Assembly: GCA_036265385.1 (NCBI GenBank)
Contig: DATAPD010000015.1
Span: forward strand, 434,001 to 498,000
Source: DATAPD01 sp036265385
GTDB taxonomy: Bacteria > Acidobacteriota > Terriglobia > Terriglobales > Acidobacteriaceae
DNA length: 64,000 bases
Reading direction: 5' to 3'
Shown: piece after piece, positions 7,495-16,252 of the stretch
Position numbering within the stretch: the first letter of the stretch is position 1
Layout of the letters: the number at the start of each line of letters is the position of its first letter
Translations under genes and position numbers: made by a program
The notes under the pieces: generated by a model
The model's input: the letters and a program-made list of their open reading frames with translations, nothing else
What the model was told of the DNA's origin: nothing
Database searches by the model: none

Positions 7495-8289
7495 GTGCCG
7501 AACCGCAATTTCAGCTCTCACATCCGTCCGAGAACAGTTTTTCTCGGGGTACTTGCCGTATTCGCAGTGCTTCTCGTTGGGTTTCGGGGCACGGCATCAC
7601 GCACTCGTGGAGCAGATCGGCTGCGCTTCTTGCCGCCTACCATAGTTTGGGCTTGGGAGCGGCCCGAGGACTTACGCTTCCTGGATCCCAAGAAAACTGG
7701 AGTCGCTTTCCTGTGGAAGACCGTGTTTCTCGATCGACACAGCGTGTCCACCGTGCCACGAATGCAGCCGCTGCGCGTGCCTCCAGGAACTCCATTGATT
7801 GCCGTTATCCGGGTCGAGGCACGCCAACCCGACCTTAATGATGAGCAGCGTCGCCAGACCGTCGACGCCATTACTTCCGCAACAACACTAACCAACATTC
7901 AGGCCGTGCAGGTCGACTTTGACGCTACCGTCTCACAACGCGAATTTTATAGAGCATCATTGAGCGATGTTCGCAGGCGACTACCTCCCGATTTCCCGCT
8001 CTTGATCACCGCACTCGCATCGTGGTGCATGAATGACGATTGGATCACCGGACTCGACATCGACGAAGCCGTACCGATGCTCTTCCGCATGGGCCAAAAT
8101 GCACATTCAGCTAACGCATTTCTTGCTTCGAACCTGCAGTTCAAGTCACCGCACTGCCAAGGAAGTTTAGGGTTATCCAGCGATGAACCTGCTCCACTGA
8201 AACCGGGTGCCCGTCGACTTTATCTTTTCCATCCCCGCGCTTGGACAGCTGCCGCTTATGATCGCGCGCTGCATGAGGTCTCACAATGA
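7495..8289 (+). CDS. DUF3142 family protein, membrane-anchored or secreted
   Basis: 264 residues: a basic N-terminus, one membrane or signal segment (VFLGVLAVFAVLLVGF), then the DUF3142 domain starting at PPTIVWAWERPEDLRFLDPK and continuing through TNIQAVQVDFDATVSQREFY and the cysteine-containing LITALASWCMNDDW. The layout (a VWAWERPEDL strand, then VDFDA) resembles a TIM-barrel glycosidase-like fold, but no activity is known. Its TGA overlaps the ATG of the next gene (ATGA), so the two are translationally coupled and probably act together in the envelope. Confidence 0.82.
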   Translation: MPNRNFSSHIRPRTVFLGVLAVFAVLLVGFRGTASRTRGADRLRFLPPTIVWAWERPEDLRFLDPKKTGVAFLWKTVFLDRHSVSTVPRMQPLRVPPGTPLIAVIRVEARQPDLNDEQRRQTVDAITSATTLTNIQAVQVDFDATVSQREFYRASLSDVRRRLPPDFPLLITALASWCMNDDWITGLDIDEAVPMLFRMGQNAHSANAFLASNLQFKSPHCQGSLGLSSDEPAPLKPGARRLYLFHPRAWTAAAYDRALHEVSQ

Positions 8290-10496
8290 TTTATCGAGTA
8301 TTCCGCCATCTATTTATTTTGGCCTTCGCAGTCGTATTGACGATCGGTCCCCGCAGTGTCTTCGGGTGCGGCCCCTTCTTCGAAGAAGCCATTTTCGTTG
8401 CCACCACGCGTCCGGACATCCCCTACGAAAAATATCTCAATGGCCAGTTAGGAGTGATCGATCAGCGCTATGAAGTCACATTTCTCATAGCGGCGTACCG
8501 CGAACTTTCCGGGATTGGGCTTAATTCAGCCCAGCAAGCCGCTTTCATGAACGTGTGGATCGGTCAGCTGAATCATCCAGTTTGGCCTTGGGCCGTGTCG
8601 AGCAGTGAACTGACAAAATGGATTGAGGCCCGCGACCGCGCGGTGAGTGGAGGCTCGCGACCGCAACTCGAGGTCTACGCACCCACGGCAACGGACAGCT
8701 ATCAGAATTTCTTGAATTGTCCGAACGCGGCCTTCCAAACTGCCACCGACACTCTCTCTGAACTTGTATCCCGCATGGGTGCCGGAAGTCCCGCTGTCCA
8801 ACAATGGGTCGAAGCCCAGGACCAGGTGTTCTCCAATTGTTCCGGTCATTCCGCCGTCATCCCTGCCGCACTCACCACCAGTGATTCCAATCTGATGGCT
8901 GACCGCAATTACCAGATTGGGGCGGCTCATTTCTACGCCCGAGATTACGATGAGGCGCGCACTATCTTCCTCAAGATTGCAAACGACAAGAACTCTCGCT
9001 GGCACTCGATAGCTCCATACCTCGCTGCACGCTGCCTGATTCGTAAGGCAGCATTTGCCGGACCTGAGGGTGGATATGACCCAGCCCTCCTGGCGCAAGC
9101 AGAGAAGGAACTCCAGCAGGTGACAACCGATCCTGAAATGGCTGCCGTGCGCAACGCGGCGCAAGGCATGCTCAATCATGTCGAATTCTATTTGCATCCC
9201 GAAGCGCGGTTTCAACAATTGGCAAACACCTTGATGCAGTCTGGTGCTTCCAGCGGTTTCGCTCAGGATATCTGGGATTACCGTCAGCTTTTTCGGCAAG
9301 GACGCGTGGCGCCTGAAAATGACCTTACCGATTGGCTCAGAACGTTTACGTCGTCTAACCATGTCCACGCTCTTGAGCGCTGGCGTAAGACAAAGTCAAC
9401 TCCCTGGCTCCTGGCCGCGATCGCAAGCGCTCAATCAAAAGACTCCGATGCTGCAGAACTGATCATGGCTGCTACTGCAATTCGGCCAACGGATGCAGCA
9501 TTTGTCTCACTGAACTATCACTCCGTGCGACTGATGATGGAGAGTGGGAAAAAAGAGGAAGCACGAAAGCGTTTGGATAGTCTCATCGAAGGTCCTTCCG
9601 GCCCGCCCTCTGCATTCAACCGTTTCCTCGCGCAGAGGGATGCCCTCGCACAGAATTATTCTGAGTTTTTGAAGTTCGCCTTAAGACTACCGGTTGCGAC
9701 ATCGTTCGATTCCGGAGATCTTCCCGATGAAGCGGTTTCACCTGAAAAAGCAAACACGATGCTGTTCGATGAAGCAGCATTGATACTGAACCAGCGAATT
9801 CCGCTCAATCTCCTGCAACAGGCGGCAAGCTCTTCCGAGTTGCCGGAAAATCTTCGCAAGCAAGTGGCGCTTGCTACCTGGGTACGCGCCGTTCTAATCG
9901 ACAATACGGCCGTTTCGCTACCGATGTCGAAAATCGTGGGGCAAGATTGGCCTCAACTGAAAGCCGACATGGCTGCCTATGAAGCTGCCAACGACGACGA
10001 TCGCAAATTCACTGCAATCGTTACCATCTTGCGAAATCCCGGTCTGAGACCATATGTTGAGCCCGGGTTTTCTCGATCCACGCCGATCGAAAGAATCGAC
10101 AACCTGCGTGACAACTGGTGGTGCGCTGATCTCGGAGCTGAAATGGAGGCCCCGAACTACGCAAAGCTGAACGGCATCTCAAACACGACTTCCAAAACAC
10201 AAACCCAATCGCCCGATTTTCTTGATTCCAGACAAAAGGAAACTCGTCAGCATGAATCCGAGACGTTAAGCCAGATCGGAACAGCTCCAAACTTCTTGGG
10301 GCATGCGGTGATTGAATGGGGAAGCGCTCATCCAACGAATCCTCTTCTGCCGGAAGCGTTGCATCTCGTGGTTCGATCAACTCGTTTCGGTTGCGTCGAT
10401 TCAAATTCCCGGACGTTCTCCAAAAGAGCGTTCAACCTGCTGCACTCGCGCTATGCGAACTCGGAGTGGGCTAAGAAAACGCCTTATTGGTATTAA
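8286..10496 (+). CDS. Large exported protein with GCGPFF motif, unknown
   Basis: A 736-residue protein with a signal peptide (FILAFAVVLTIGPRSVFG) directly followed by CGPFFEEAIF. The Cys after Gly could be a lipidation site, though Phe at -2 is unusual for a lipobox. The rest is helix-rich with TPR-like stretches (YQIGAAHFYARDYDEARTIF, APYLAARCLIRKAAF, SGKKEEARKRLDSLI), suggesting a periplasmic scaffold. It starts inside the DUF3142 stop codon, so the pair is an operon. I do not recognise a named family; recycling or binding of a glycan is only a guess from the neighbour. Confidence 0.75.
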   Translation: MIYRVFRHLFILAFAVVLTIGPRSVFGCGPFFEEAIFVATTRPDIPYEKYLNGQLGVIDQRYEVTFLIAAYRELSGIGLNSAQQAAFMNVWIGQLNHPVWPWAVSSSELTKWIEARDRAVSGGSRPQLEVYAPTATDSYQNFLNCPNAAFQTATDTLSELVSRMGAGSPAVQQWVEAQDQVFSNCSGHSAVIPAALTTSDSNLMADRNYQIGAAHFYARDYDEARTIFLKIANDKNSRWHSIAPYLAARCLIRKAAFAGPEGGYDPALLAQAEKELQQVTTDPEMAAVRNAAQGMLNHVEFYLHPEARFQQLANTLMQSGASSGFAQDIWDYRQLFRQGRVAPENDLTDWLRTFTSSNHVHALERWRKTKSTPWLLAAIASAQSKDSDAAELIMAATAIRPTDAAFVSLNYHSVRLMMESGKKEEARKRLDSLIEGPSGPPSAFNRFLAQRDALAQNYSEFLKFALRLPVATSFDSGDLPDEAVSPEKANTMLFDEAALILNQRIPLNLLQQAASSSELPENLRKQVALATWVRAVLIDNTAVSLPMSKIVGQDWPQLKADMAAYEAANDDDRKFTAIVTILRNPGLRPYVEPGFSRSTPIERIDNLRDNWWCADLGAEMEAPNYAKLNGISNTTSKTQTQSPDFLDSRQKETRQHESETLSQIGTAPNFLGHAVIEWGSAHPTNPLLPEALHLVVRSTRFGCVDSNSRTFSKRAFNLLHSRYANSEWAKKTPYWY

Positions 10497-10660
10497 AAAG
10501 TTGGGACTACCAACGCCCGGGCTGGCCCACGACCGCTCGCCCACTGAAGCCCGCGCTGGCTTGAATGCGGTTGTTCATAAGGAACAGTGCCAATTCGGCG
10601 CATCAACGTTCGCTTACATTAACCACGAATCGCGGACGACCGACGACCAAAGACGGAAGA

Positions 10661-10769
10661 CCCAAAAGATCGAGATATGGGGGGAGGGTATAAATGTTAG
10701 TAGACGCTTACTATCAACCTGATTAACATTCCGCCGACCCCGTTCGGCACCTGCCAGCGGACTGTCACC
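10661..10769 (+). repeat. 109-base dispersed repeat, copy A
   Basis: Matches 21954-22061 in the same orientation with scattered substitutions. It starts with GATCGAGATATGGGG, a purine-rich run (GGGGGGAGGG), then GTTAGTAGA and a small hairpin GCCGA/TCGGC. It ends near GTCACC. Function unknown. Confidence 0.85.
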
Positions 10770-10788
10770 ACGCACCGCGTCACCGTAG

Positions 10789-10808
10789 GGACGCAGCTTG
10801 CTGCGTCC
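10789..10808. repeat. Perfect REP-like hairpin
   Basis: A 9-base perfect stem GGACGCAGC/GCTGCGTCC with a 2-base loop, 27 bases beyond the stop of the minus-strand GH32 gene. It lacks a T-tract, so it is more likely a repeat element than a terminator. Confidence 0.6.
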
Positions 10809-10834
10809 GCGCGCCGCAGATAGCGATCTATGTT

Positions 10835-12367
10835 CTATGTGGTGAGTCGATCTTTTGATATCGGACTGATCGGCCACAAATCAAGCGAGCGAAGATCGGT
10901 GAAGTCACTTGGCACAAGGCGAAGTGGGCCGGCTGGCACCTTGTACACGCGCTCAGTAATCACGGTGGAGTCATTGCCGAACAGTTCGAGCACCGATCCG
11001 TCGACAAACAATCGCAGTCGCACCGACAACGCCGACGGCGCGATGAAAGAAGCAACAGTATTGTTGATCTGCAACTGGCGCTCAGTATCTCCCGGACGAT
11101 ATGAGATCTGCGTGAACAGCTCTCCTCGATCACTCCGCAGCTGCAGGCTGAAAGGCCGCGTTGTGCCGGGTTCAAGTTCGACGCGAATCTCGGCCGCCAG
11201 ATTGCGAAATCGCATCCCCTCAAGCGCCTTCGCACGAACACTCGCTGGCATGCCGGAACTCCATCGAATCGGCTGTCCACGCAGCACGCGCAACGCCGGT
11301 GCAGGCGACATCGCCAGTGCGCCATCGTCGTCGATCCAAAGAAAACGCGGCAACGACATCACGCCTGCCCATCCGGCAGCTCGATATTCTTCTTCCGCCC
11401 GCCGCTCAGGAATCCAGCCCCAGAGAATGCGTTCATTTTCTTTCGACAGTTGCGTGCGCGCAGCGTAGTAAGAACCGAAATCGACAGTTCCTTCTTTTTC
11501 AGAATTGAATCGATGATCTTTGTAAGTTCCGGCTTTCCAAAGAACTTTGCCTTTCGTGGAAATCAGCAACACGTGTTTGCCGCCAAGCAGGAAAAAGTCA
11601 GGACATTCCCACATTTCACCGCTGTCAACGGGATTCACAGAAGACCCGAAAACAGGACCACCTTCGATCAAAGGATGCATGTAAGTCCACTTTCGCAAAT
11701 CAGGAGACTTATAAAGCAGAATCGCGCCGTGTTTGCCGGCGAATCCCGAACCAATTGCCATCATCCATTCGTTTCCTTCGCGCCACACGCACGGATCGCG
11801 AAACCCACTTACCGCAATTCCTTCAGGAGGATAAGCAATGATCGGCTCTCCTTGTTTTTGCCAGGTGAGCAAACCATCTCGCGAGGTCGCGAGTGCCTGC
11901 ACTTCACGCCATTTGTGTTGTCCGTCGTTAAGCGTGATCTCTCGCGGATTCGTCGGCGGAAGAACGCCTGTATAAATGATTGTAGGTGTTGGTTGACCCT
12001 TCGTGTCGTCAATCACCGCGCATCCGCTGAAAACGCCGTCGCGATCGAAACTGTTCGGAGTCGGTTCGAGTGCAATCGGCTCGTGATGCCAATAAACCAT
12101 GTCCGGACTCGTTGCATGCGCCCAATGCATCGTTCCCCAGAACGCGCCGTTCGGGTTGTACTGATAAAACATGTGATAACGATCGCCGAAATAAATTGGC
12201 CCGTTCGGATCGTTCATCCAGTTGGCCGCGGGCAGCAGGTGAAACTGCGGACGCAGCGCATCATCTCCGAGACGCGATCGCGTCGGCAGAGCCATGGATC
12301 TCGCAGCGAAAGCACCGGCAGCGAATCCTGTATTCGCGAGGAAGCGTCGTCGTGTGATGCGGTTCAT
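10835..12367 (-). CDS. Glycoside hydrolase family 32 beta-fructosidase, exported
   Basis: Hydrolyses beta-fructosyl bonds of sucrose, levan or inulin-type fructans. The 510-residue protein begins with a Tat-like signal (RRRFLANTGFAAGAF). The GH32 catalytic elements follow: the nucleophile Asp in WMNDPNG (near residue 50), FRDPCVW (transition-state stabiliser, near 168), and the acid/base Glu in MWECPDFF (near 240). A C-terminal beta-sandwich ends the protein (VRLRLFVDGSVLELFGN). The Tat signal points to export of a folded enzyme. There is no transporter or regulator next to it, so the substrate is undefined. Confidence 0.93.
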   Translation of the reverse strand: MNRITRRRFLANTGFAAGAFAARSMALPTRSRLGDDALRPQFHLLPAANWMNDPNGPIYFGDRYHMFYQYNPNGAFWGTMHWAHATSPDMVYWHHEPIALEPTPNSFDRDGVFSGCAVIDDTKGQPTPTIIYTGVLPPTNPREITLNDGQHKWREVQALATSRDGLLTWQKQGEPIIAYPPEGIAVSGFRDPCVWREGNEWMMAIGSGFAGKHGAILLYKSPDLRKWTYMHPLIEGGPVFGSSVNPVDSGEMWECPDFFLLGGKHVLLISTKGKVLWKAGTYKDHRFNSEKEGTVDFGSYYAARTQLSKENERILWGWIPERRAEEEYRAAGWAGVMSLPRFLWIDDDGALAMSPAPALRVLRGQPIRWSSGMPASVRAKALEGMRFRNLAAEIRVELEPGTTRPFSLQLRSDRGELFTQISYRPGDTERQLQINNTVASFIAPSALSVRLRLFVDGSVLELFGNDSTVITERVYKVPAGPLRLVPSDFTDLRSLDLWPISPISKDRLTT

Positions 12368-12555
12368 GACAGGTTTTCAATGTATCGCAAGTCGGCGAGA
12401 AGGTGGTACCGCACGCTATCGAAGCAGTACGCGTCTCACCTTAGACTCTGCAGACGAAAGATTTCATGCCGTGACCTGGAGATCACGACTAGGTATCTCT
12501 TCCTGAAATCCGATATGCTGAAGCTCGACCAAAGCGAGAGAGCCGCGCAATATTC

Positions 12556-14565
12556 ATGGGAAAAATCCACGTGCTGCCGGAACGCGTTGCCAACCAGATT
12601 GCGGCTGGCGAGGTCGTGGAGCGTCCAGCGTCGGTCGTGAAGGAACTCCTTGAAAACTCTCTCGACGCGGGAGCGACGCGCATTCGCCTTCACGTTGAAG
12701 CGGGAGGAAAGAAACTCATTCAGATTACCGACAACGGCTGCGGAATGGTGCGCGATGATGCTCTGTTGGCATTCGAGCGACACGCAACTTCCAAAATCAA
12801 GGACACGCAGGATCTGCTTACGATCGGAACGCTGGGGTTTCGCGGCGAAGCATTGCCTTCGATTGCATCGGTTTCGCGATTGCGGTTGGAGACGCATGCA
12901 CCCGACGAAGCTTCTGGTACAGTCGTCGAGATCAACGGCGGAAAAATTTTCAAAGTTGAAGAAGCTGGGCTGCCCGCAGGAACTTCCATTACGGTCCGAG
13001 ACCTCTTTTTTAATACACCCGCACGCAAAAAGTTTTTGAAATCGGAATCGACCGAGCTTTCGCATATCGCGTCTCTTGTGACGCATTACGCGTTAGCGCA
13101 TCCGGAGAAGCACTTCGAGTTGCATTCGGCAACGAATGCAATGCTCGTCGCGCCACCGGTAGCCGGTCATCGCGAGCGTGTGTATCAGGTCTTTGGAAGA
13201 GAAACACTCGACCAACTAATTCCGGTCGCAGCTGTGCAGCAACTCGAACGAATTGGATTGCCCCAGCCTCCTCCGTGGAGGCGGGGTAATGATATTGGTG
13301 AGCGAGGACGCGCGTCCTCTCCAGATGCAGATTCAAATGCGTCGTCCTTGGTAGCTGATCACGCGGAGGAGGCGCACGGGTTCGGTGAACTGCGGGTGCA
13401 CGGCTTCGTCTCCAAGCCCGAGATCCAAAAACTGAATCGGAATTCGATTTACATTTTTGTGAACGGACGATTGATTCGGGACCGACTGGTTCAGCACGCT
13501 TTGACGGAAGCGTATCGGAACATCCTTCCACCATCGCTTTACCCGGTTGTTCTGCTTTTCCTTGAGATGCCGACCGCGGAAGTGGACGTGAACGTTCACC
13601 CGTCGAAGACTGAGGTGCGCTTCCGGCAGCAAAGCGCCGTGCACGACTTCGTGCGCGATGCGGTGCGGGCAGCCTTGATGAAAGCGCGTCCAGTGCCGCA
13701 ATTCATGACGGAGATACACGCGCAGCCGACGGCGAGTCCGGGGTTGTCACCGCGGGCAAACTCACACTTCGCCACAAACGCCATGAATGCACCTGCCGAC
13801 ATCGCCCATTTTGCTTTGCACCCACCGGCAGTTCCGCCGATGAGCGGCCGGCTTGAATTTGAAGGCGGCATCGCTGTCGAGGCAAACGCCGCAATCGCGC
13901 TGGCCCGAATGCCCGATTCTGTTCCTGACGCGGGCTGCGCTCCGGCGATTGCGGACCTGGTCGATGAAGAGCCAACACTCGAATCACTGCGGACGCTTAA
14001 ACCGCTTGGACAAATCCGCAATTCCTTCATCCTCGCGGTGAATGAAGATGGTTTGTGGATCATCGACCAGCATGTTGCACATGAGCGCGTGTTGTTCGAG
14101 AAAGTTTCGCGGCAGCGGGCCGCGCAAAAAGCAGAGAGCCAACGCCTGCTCTTGCCGTTACTGATCGACTTGACTCCAGCGCAGCAGGCTGTCTTCAGTG
14201 AAATTGCTGACGAACTTGCCGCAAATGGATTTGAGGCCGAGCCGTTTGGATCGCGCTCAATTGCCGTCAAGGTTTCGCCGGCAGGCGTGGATGCAGCGCA
14301 AGTGGAACACCTTGTCAACGAGATCCTCGATCAGTTCGCTCGCGAAGAGCAGTCATTGAACATGGAGACGATCCGCACGAGGATCGCTGCCTCGATTGCC
14401 TGCCACGCCGCTATTAAGGTCAATATGCCACTCGAGCAAAATAAAATGGAGTGGCTCCTCGCTGAATTGGCGAAGACCGATCATCCAATGACTTGTCCGC
14501 ATGGGCGACCGGTGGTGCTGCGCTACTCAATGAAGGATATTCAGAGGGCGTTCAAAAGAATCTAG
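12556..14565 (+). CDS. mutL: DNA mismatch repair protein MutL
   Basis: Couples MutS mismatch recognition to downstream nicking and excision. The GHKL ATPase motifs are in order: NQIAAGEVVERPASVVKELL, DAGATRI, TDNGCGM, TLGFRGEAL. The transducer domain has NVHPSKTEVRF, and the C-terminal dimerisation domain ends with CPHGRPVVLRYS. The zinc-endonuclease signature DQHA.ER is present as DQHVAHERVLFEK, so it may be a nicking-type MutL. Residues about 235-275 (PPPWRRGNDIGERG onwards) form an extra, compositionally distinct loop encoded partly by a palindrome at 13306-13321. Inverted heptamer arrays start right after the stop. Confidence 0.96.
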   Translation: MGKIHVLPERVANQIAAGEVVERPASVVKELLENSLDAGATRIRLHVEAGGKKLIQITDNGCGMVRDDALLAFERHATSKIKDTQDLLTIGTLGFRGEALPSIASVSRLRLETHAPDEASGTVVEINGGKIFKVEEAGLPAGTSITVRDLFFNTPARKKFLKSESTELSHIASLVTHYALAHPEKHFELHSATNAMLVAPPVAGHRERVYQVFGRETLDQLIPVAAVQQLERIGLPQPPPWRRGNDIGERGRASSPDADSNASSLVADHAEEAHGFGELRVHGFVSKPEIQKLNRNSIYIFVNGRLIRDRLVQHALTEAYRNILPPSLYPVVLLFLEMPTAEVDVNVHPSKTEVRFRQQSAVHDFVRDAVRAALMKARPVPQFMTEIHAQPTASPGLSPRANSHFATNAMNAPADIAHFALHPPAVPPMSGRLEFEGGIAVEANAAIALARMPDSVPDAGCAPAIADLVDEEPTLESLRTLKPLGQIRNSFILAVNEDGLWIIDQHVAHERVLFEKVSRQRAAQKAESQRLLLPLLIDLTPAQQAVFSEIADELAANGFEAEPFGSRSIAVKVSPAGVDAAQVEHLVNEILDQFAREEQSLNMETIRTRIAASIACHAAIKVNMPLEQNKMEWLLAELAKTDHPMTCPHGRPVVLRYSMKDIQRAFKRI

Positions 14566-14722
14566 CATTCAGCAATCAGCAGTCAGCACTCATCCGTTAA
14601 GGTTAGGCTTCCAGAGTTGCGGCTTATTCGATGGGCAACTTCGAATGTGGTCTAATGAAGAACAAGCTGATAGCTGAATGCTGATGGCTGAATGCTGATG
14701 GCTGAATGCTAACGGCTGACTA
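14566..14722. repeat. Inverted pair of heptamer arrays after mutL
   Basis: The left arm (14566-14593) is four units: CATTCAG, CAATCAG, CAGTCAG, CACTCAT. After 73 bases the right arm (14667-14722) has eight contiguous units of CTGAATG/CTGATGG, the reverse complement of the left unit. The arms can pair. The left arm begins at the base after the mutL stop codon. Confidence 0.85.
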
Positions 14723-14738
14723 CGAACGGCAGCCTCTC

Positions 14739-15620
14739 ATGACTGACCTCGAACTCGAAGAACAAAGACGCGAGAAGTGGCATCTGAACGGACAACCTGT
14801 CCGGACCATCGAAGATGCACGTGCGTTCATCGAGTCCGTTGGATTCAGTTTGCTTTATCCGATGAAGCCGGCTGTTCTCGTACCAACTTTCATTGGCGCA
14901 TGGGCGGGCGCGGATGACCGGTTGCCGACGCATCAGCATGCGTTTGCGGATCCACGTGCACGCGATGCGACTGACTTGATGGTGCGATTGTTGCGGAAAC
15001 GGGCTGCGTTCGAAGCGAACCTGTTCGAGGAGAACAACGCATTTCTCATTGCAGCTTCGGTGTTTCCTTATTTCTATGCTTTGATCGGAGAGCGCAATCC
15101 CAAGCAAGGACCGAAACCGGGGCCCCGTTCTCCTTTTTCTCAGCTGGCATGTGATGCTTATGAAATCGTTCGGCGGGACGGTCCAATATCGAAACAGAAG
15201 TTGCTCGCGGTCGTCGCTGGAAGTGTCTCGGAGGCGGCGCTCGATCGGGCTCTCAGTGAATTGTGGTCGCGACTACGCATCACGCGCGTCGATTACAGTC
15301 CCGCTGAAGGCGCTTCGTGGGACGTCCTTTACCGTTGGGCACCGGAAGCCGTGAACGAAGGAATTGGGCTTTCCGTGCCTGCCGCTTTGTCGGCACTGAT
15401 TTCGAAATACCTTGATTGTGTGGTCGCGGCTGAGCCGCAGGAAGTGGAAGTATTTTTAGGGAATATGGTGCCTCGTTCCCGCGTGAAAGAAGCCACGAAC
15501 GCTCTGCTGGCTGCGCGCGAACTCAGTTTCCTGAGAGCAGGCAATCGTTCCATGCTGCACATCACCCCTCTAAAACCCACGCAGGATCGCCGTGGATTGC
15601 GAACTGAGCGTGCGATGTAG
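14739..15620 (+). CDS. AlkZ-like winged-helix protein
   Basis: 293 residues from the ATG at 14739 (MTDLELEEQRR). The N-terminus has RTIEDARAFIESVGFSLLYP, followed by helical winged-helix-like segments (FSQLACDAYEIVRRDGPISK, ALDRALSELWSRLRITRVDY). It looks like proteins annotated as related to the AlkZ/YcaQ DNA glycosylases, which unhook crosslinks, but I cannot see the catalytic QxQ motif, so enzymatic function is doubtful. It lies between mutL and the membrane-stress cluster; its start is preceded by a heptamer array rather than a visible ribosome binding site. Confidence 0.55.
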   Translation: MTDLELEEQRREKWHLNGQPVRTIEDARAFIESVGFSLLYPMKPAVLVPTFIGAWAGADDRLPTHQHAFADPRARDATDLMVRLLRKRAAFEANLFEENNAFLIAASVFPYFYALIGERNPKQGPKPGPRSPFSQLACDAYEIVRRDGPISKQKLLAVVAGSVSEAALDRALSELWSRLRITRVDYSPAEGASWDVLYRWAPEAVNEGIGLSVPAALSALISKYLDCVVAAEPQEVEVFLGNMVPRSRVKEATNALLAARELSFLRAGNRSMLHITPLKPTQDRRGLRTERAM

Positions 15621-15688
15621 GTTTCAGTTTCTTTTCTAACTCCAGAAAAACCCATCCTATCTCTTTGAAACTGCGGCAAATCCTGGTC

Positions 15689-15735
15689 TTGACGAATATT
15701 GCAGATCGCGATATTGTATGCGCGATTTGCAATAT
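15689..15735 (+). promoter_or_regulatory. Promoter inside a near-perfect operator palindrome
   Basis: TTGACG (15689-15694) and TATTGT (15712-15717) are 17 bases apart. A 15-base inverted repeat (ATATTGCAGATCGCG at 15696-15710; CGCGATTTGCAATAT at 15721-15735) has 14 of 15 pairs and a 10-base spacer that contains the -10 box. Its right arm overlaps the ATG of the XRE gene at 15734. A regulator bound here would cover the promoter. Predicted transcripts start about 10 bases or less before the ATG. Confidence 0.7.
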
Positions 15736-16252
15736 GACACTCGGCGAGAAAATTCGATACTTGCGCGAAGTGGAAGGCTCACTGCGAGGATACGGCCGGC
15801 CGATGACGCAATTGGAATTGATCCGCGCTATTCGTCACGAGACGAAGAAGACGATCAGCCAGTCTTATCTGTCGCAGATTGAAAGCGGCGCGCGGCCACA
15901 TATGACGCAATCCACGCGAACGCTGCTCGCGAGGTTCTTCAAGGTCCATCCTGGTTTTCTTGTGGATGACCCTGAGGGCTTTCATACCGAGCTTGTTTCT
16001 GACCTTCGCACGACGGAAGGCAAGTTGGATGTCTGGTTGTTGCAGGGTGCTGAGCGCTTTGCGAGTGATGCTGATGTAAGCAATGTCCTCATCAAAGCGG
16101 CACGCGAGAAAGATACGCGAGGATGTTTTCTGCTTCTAGGAGCCATTCTCGATACACCGGGGCTGGCTGCTCGTTTGTTGGAGGCATTGCGGCCGGAATT
16201 CGCTCAAGTGTCACGCCAGCATTCGCCGGCGGATCGGAGGCGATCGTTATGA
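15734..16252 (+). CDS. XRE-family transcriptional regulator of the flotillin/PspA cluster
   Basis: 172 residues. The helix-turn-helix is at residues about 5-75 (LGEKIRYLREVEG, MTQLELIRAI, ISQSYLSQIESGARPHMTQS), longer than a minimal Cro/CI domain by an insertion. The C-terminal helical part (LLQGAERFASDADVSNVLIK) may be a sensor or dimerisation domain. I chose MTLGEKIRYL as the start; the in-frame TTG at 15665 would place the promoter inside the gene. There is no ribosome binding site, in keeping with a very short leader. The operator over its own promoter suggests autorepression. It overlaps the next gene by ATGA. Confidence 0.85.
   Translation: MTLGEKIRYLREVEGSLRGYGRPMTQLELIRAIRHETKKTISQSYLSQIESGARPHMTQSTRTLLARFFKVHPGFLVDDPEGFHTELVSDLRTTEGKLDVWLLQGAERFASDADVSNVLIKAAREKDTRGCFLLLGAILDTPGLAARLLEALRPEFAQVSRQHSPADRRRSL

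Larger units (their letters stand above)
10497..10834. other. Intergenic repeat cluster
   Basis: A 338-base gap between convergent genes. It carries a REP-like stretch (GAAGCCCGCGCTGGCTT near 10545), a heptamer array of GACGACC type (10635-10662), the 109-base dispersed repeat (10661-10769), and a perfect hairpin (10789-10808). No coding sequence is supported. Confidence 0.7.

Noticed and set aside
10312..10722. 136-residue frame
   Set aside because: Starts inside the GCGPFF-protein gene and runs through repeats.
11450..12640. 396-residue plus-strand frame
   Set aside because: Antisense to the GH32 gene and overlapping the mutL start; composition is not protein-like.
14566..14722. CRISPR array
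   Set aside because: The 7-base units have no spacers and no cas genes; the period is far too short.
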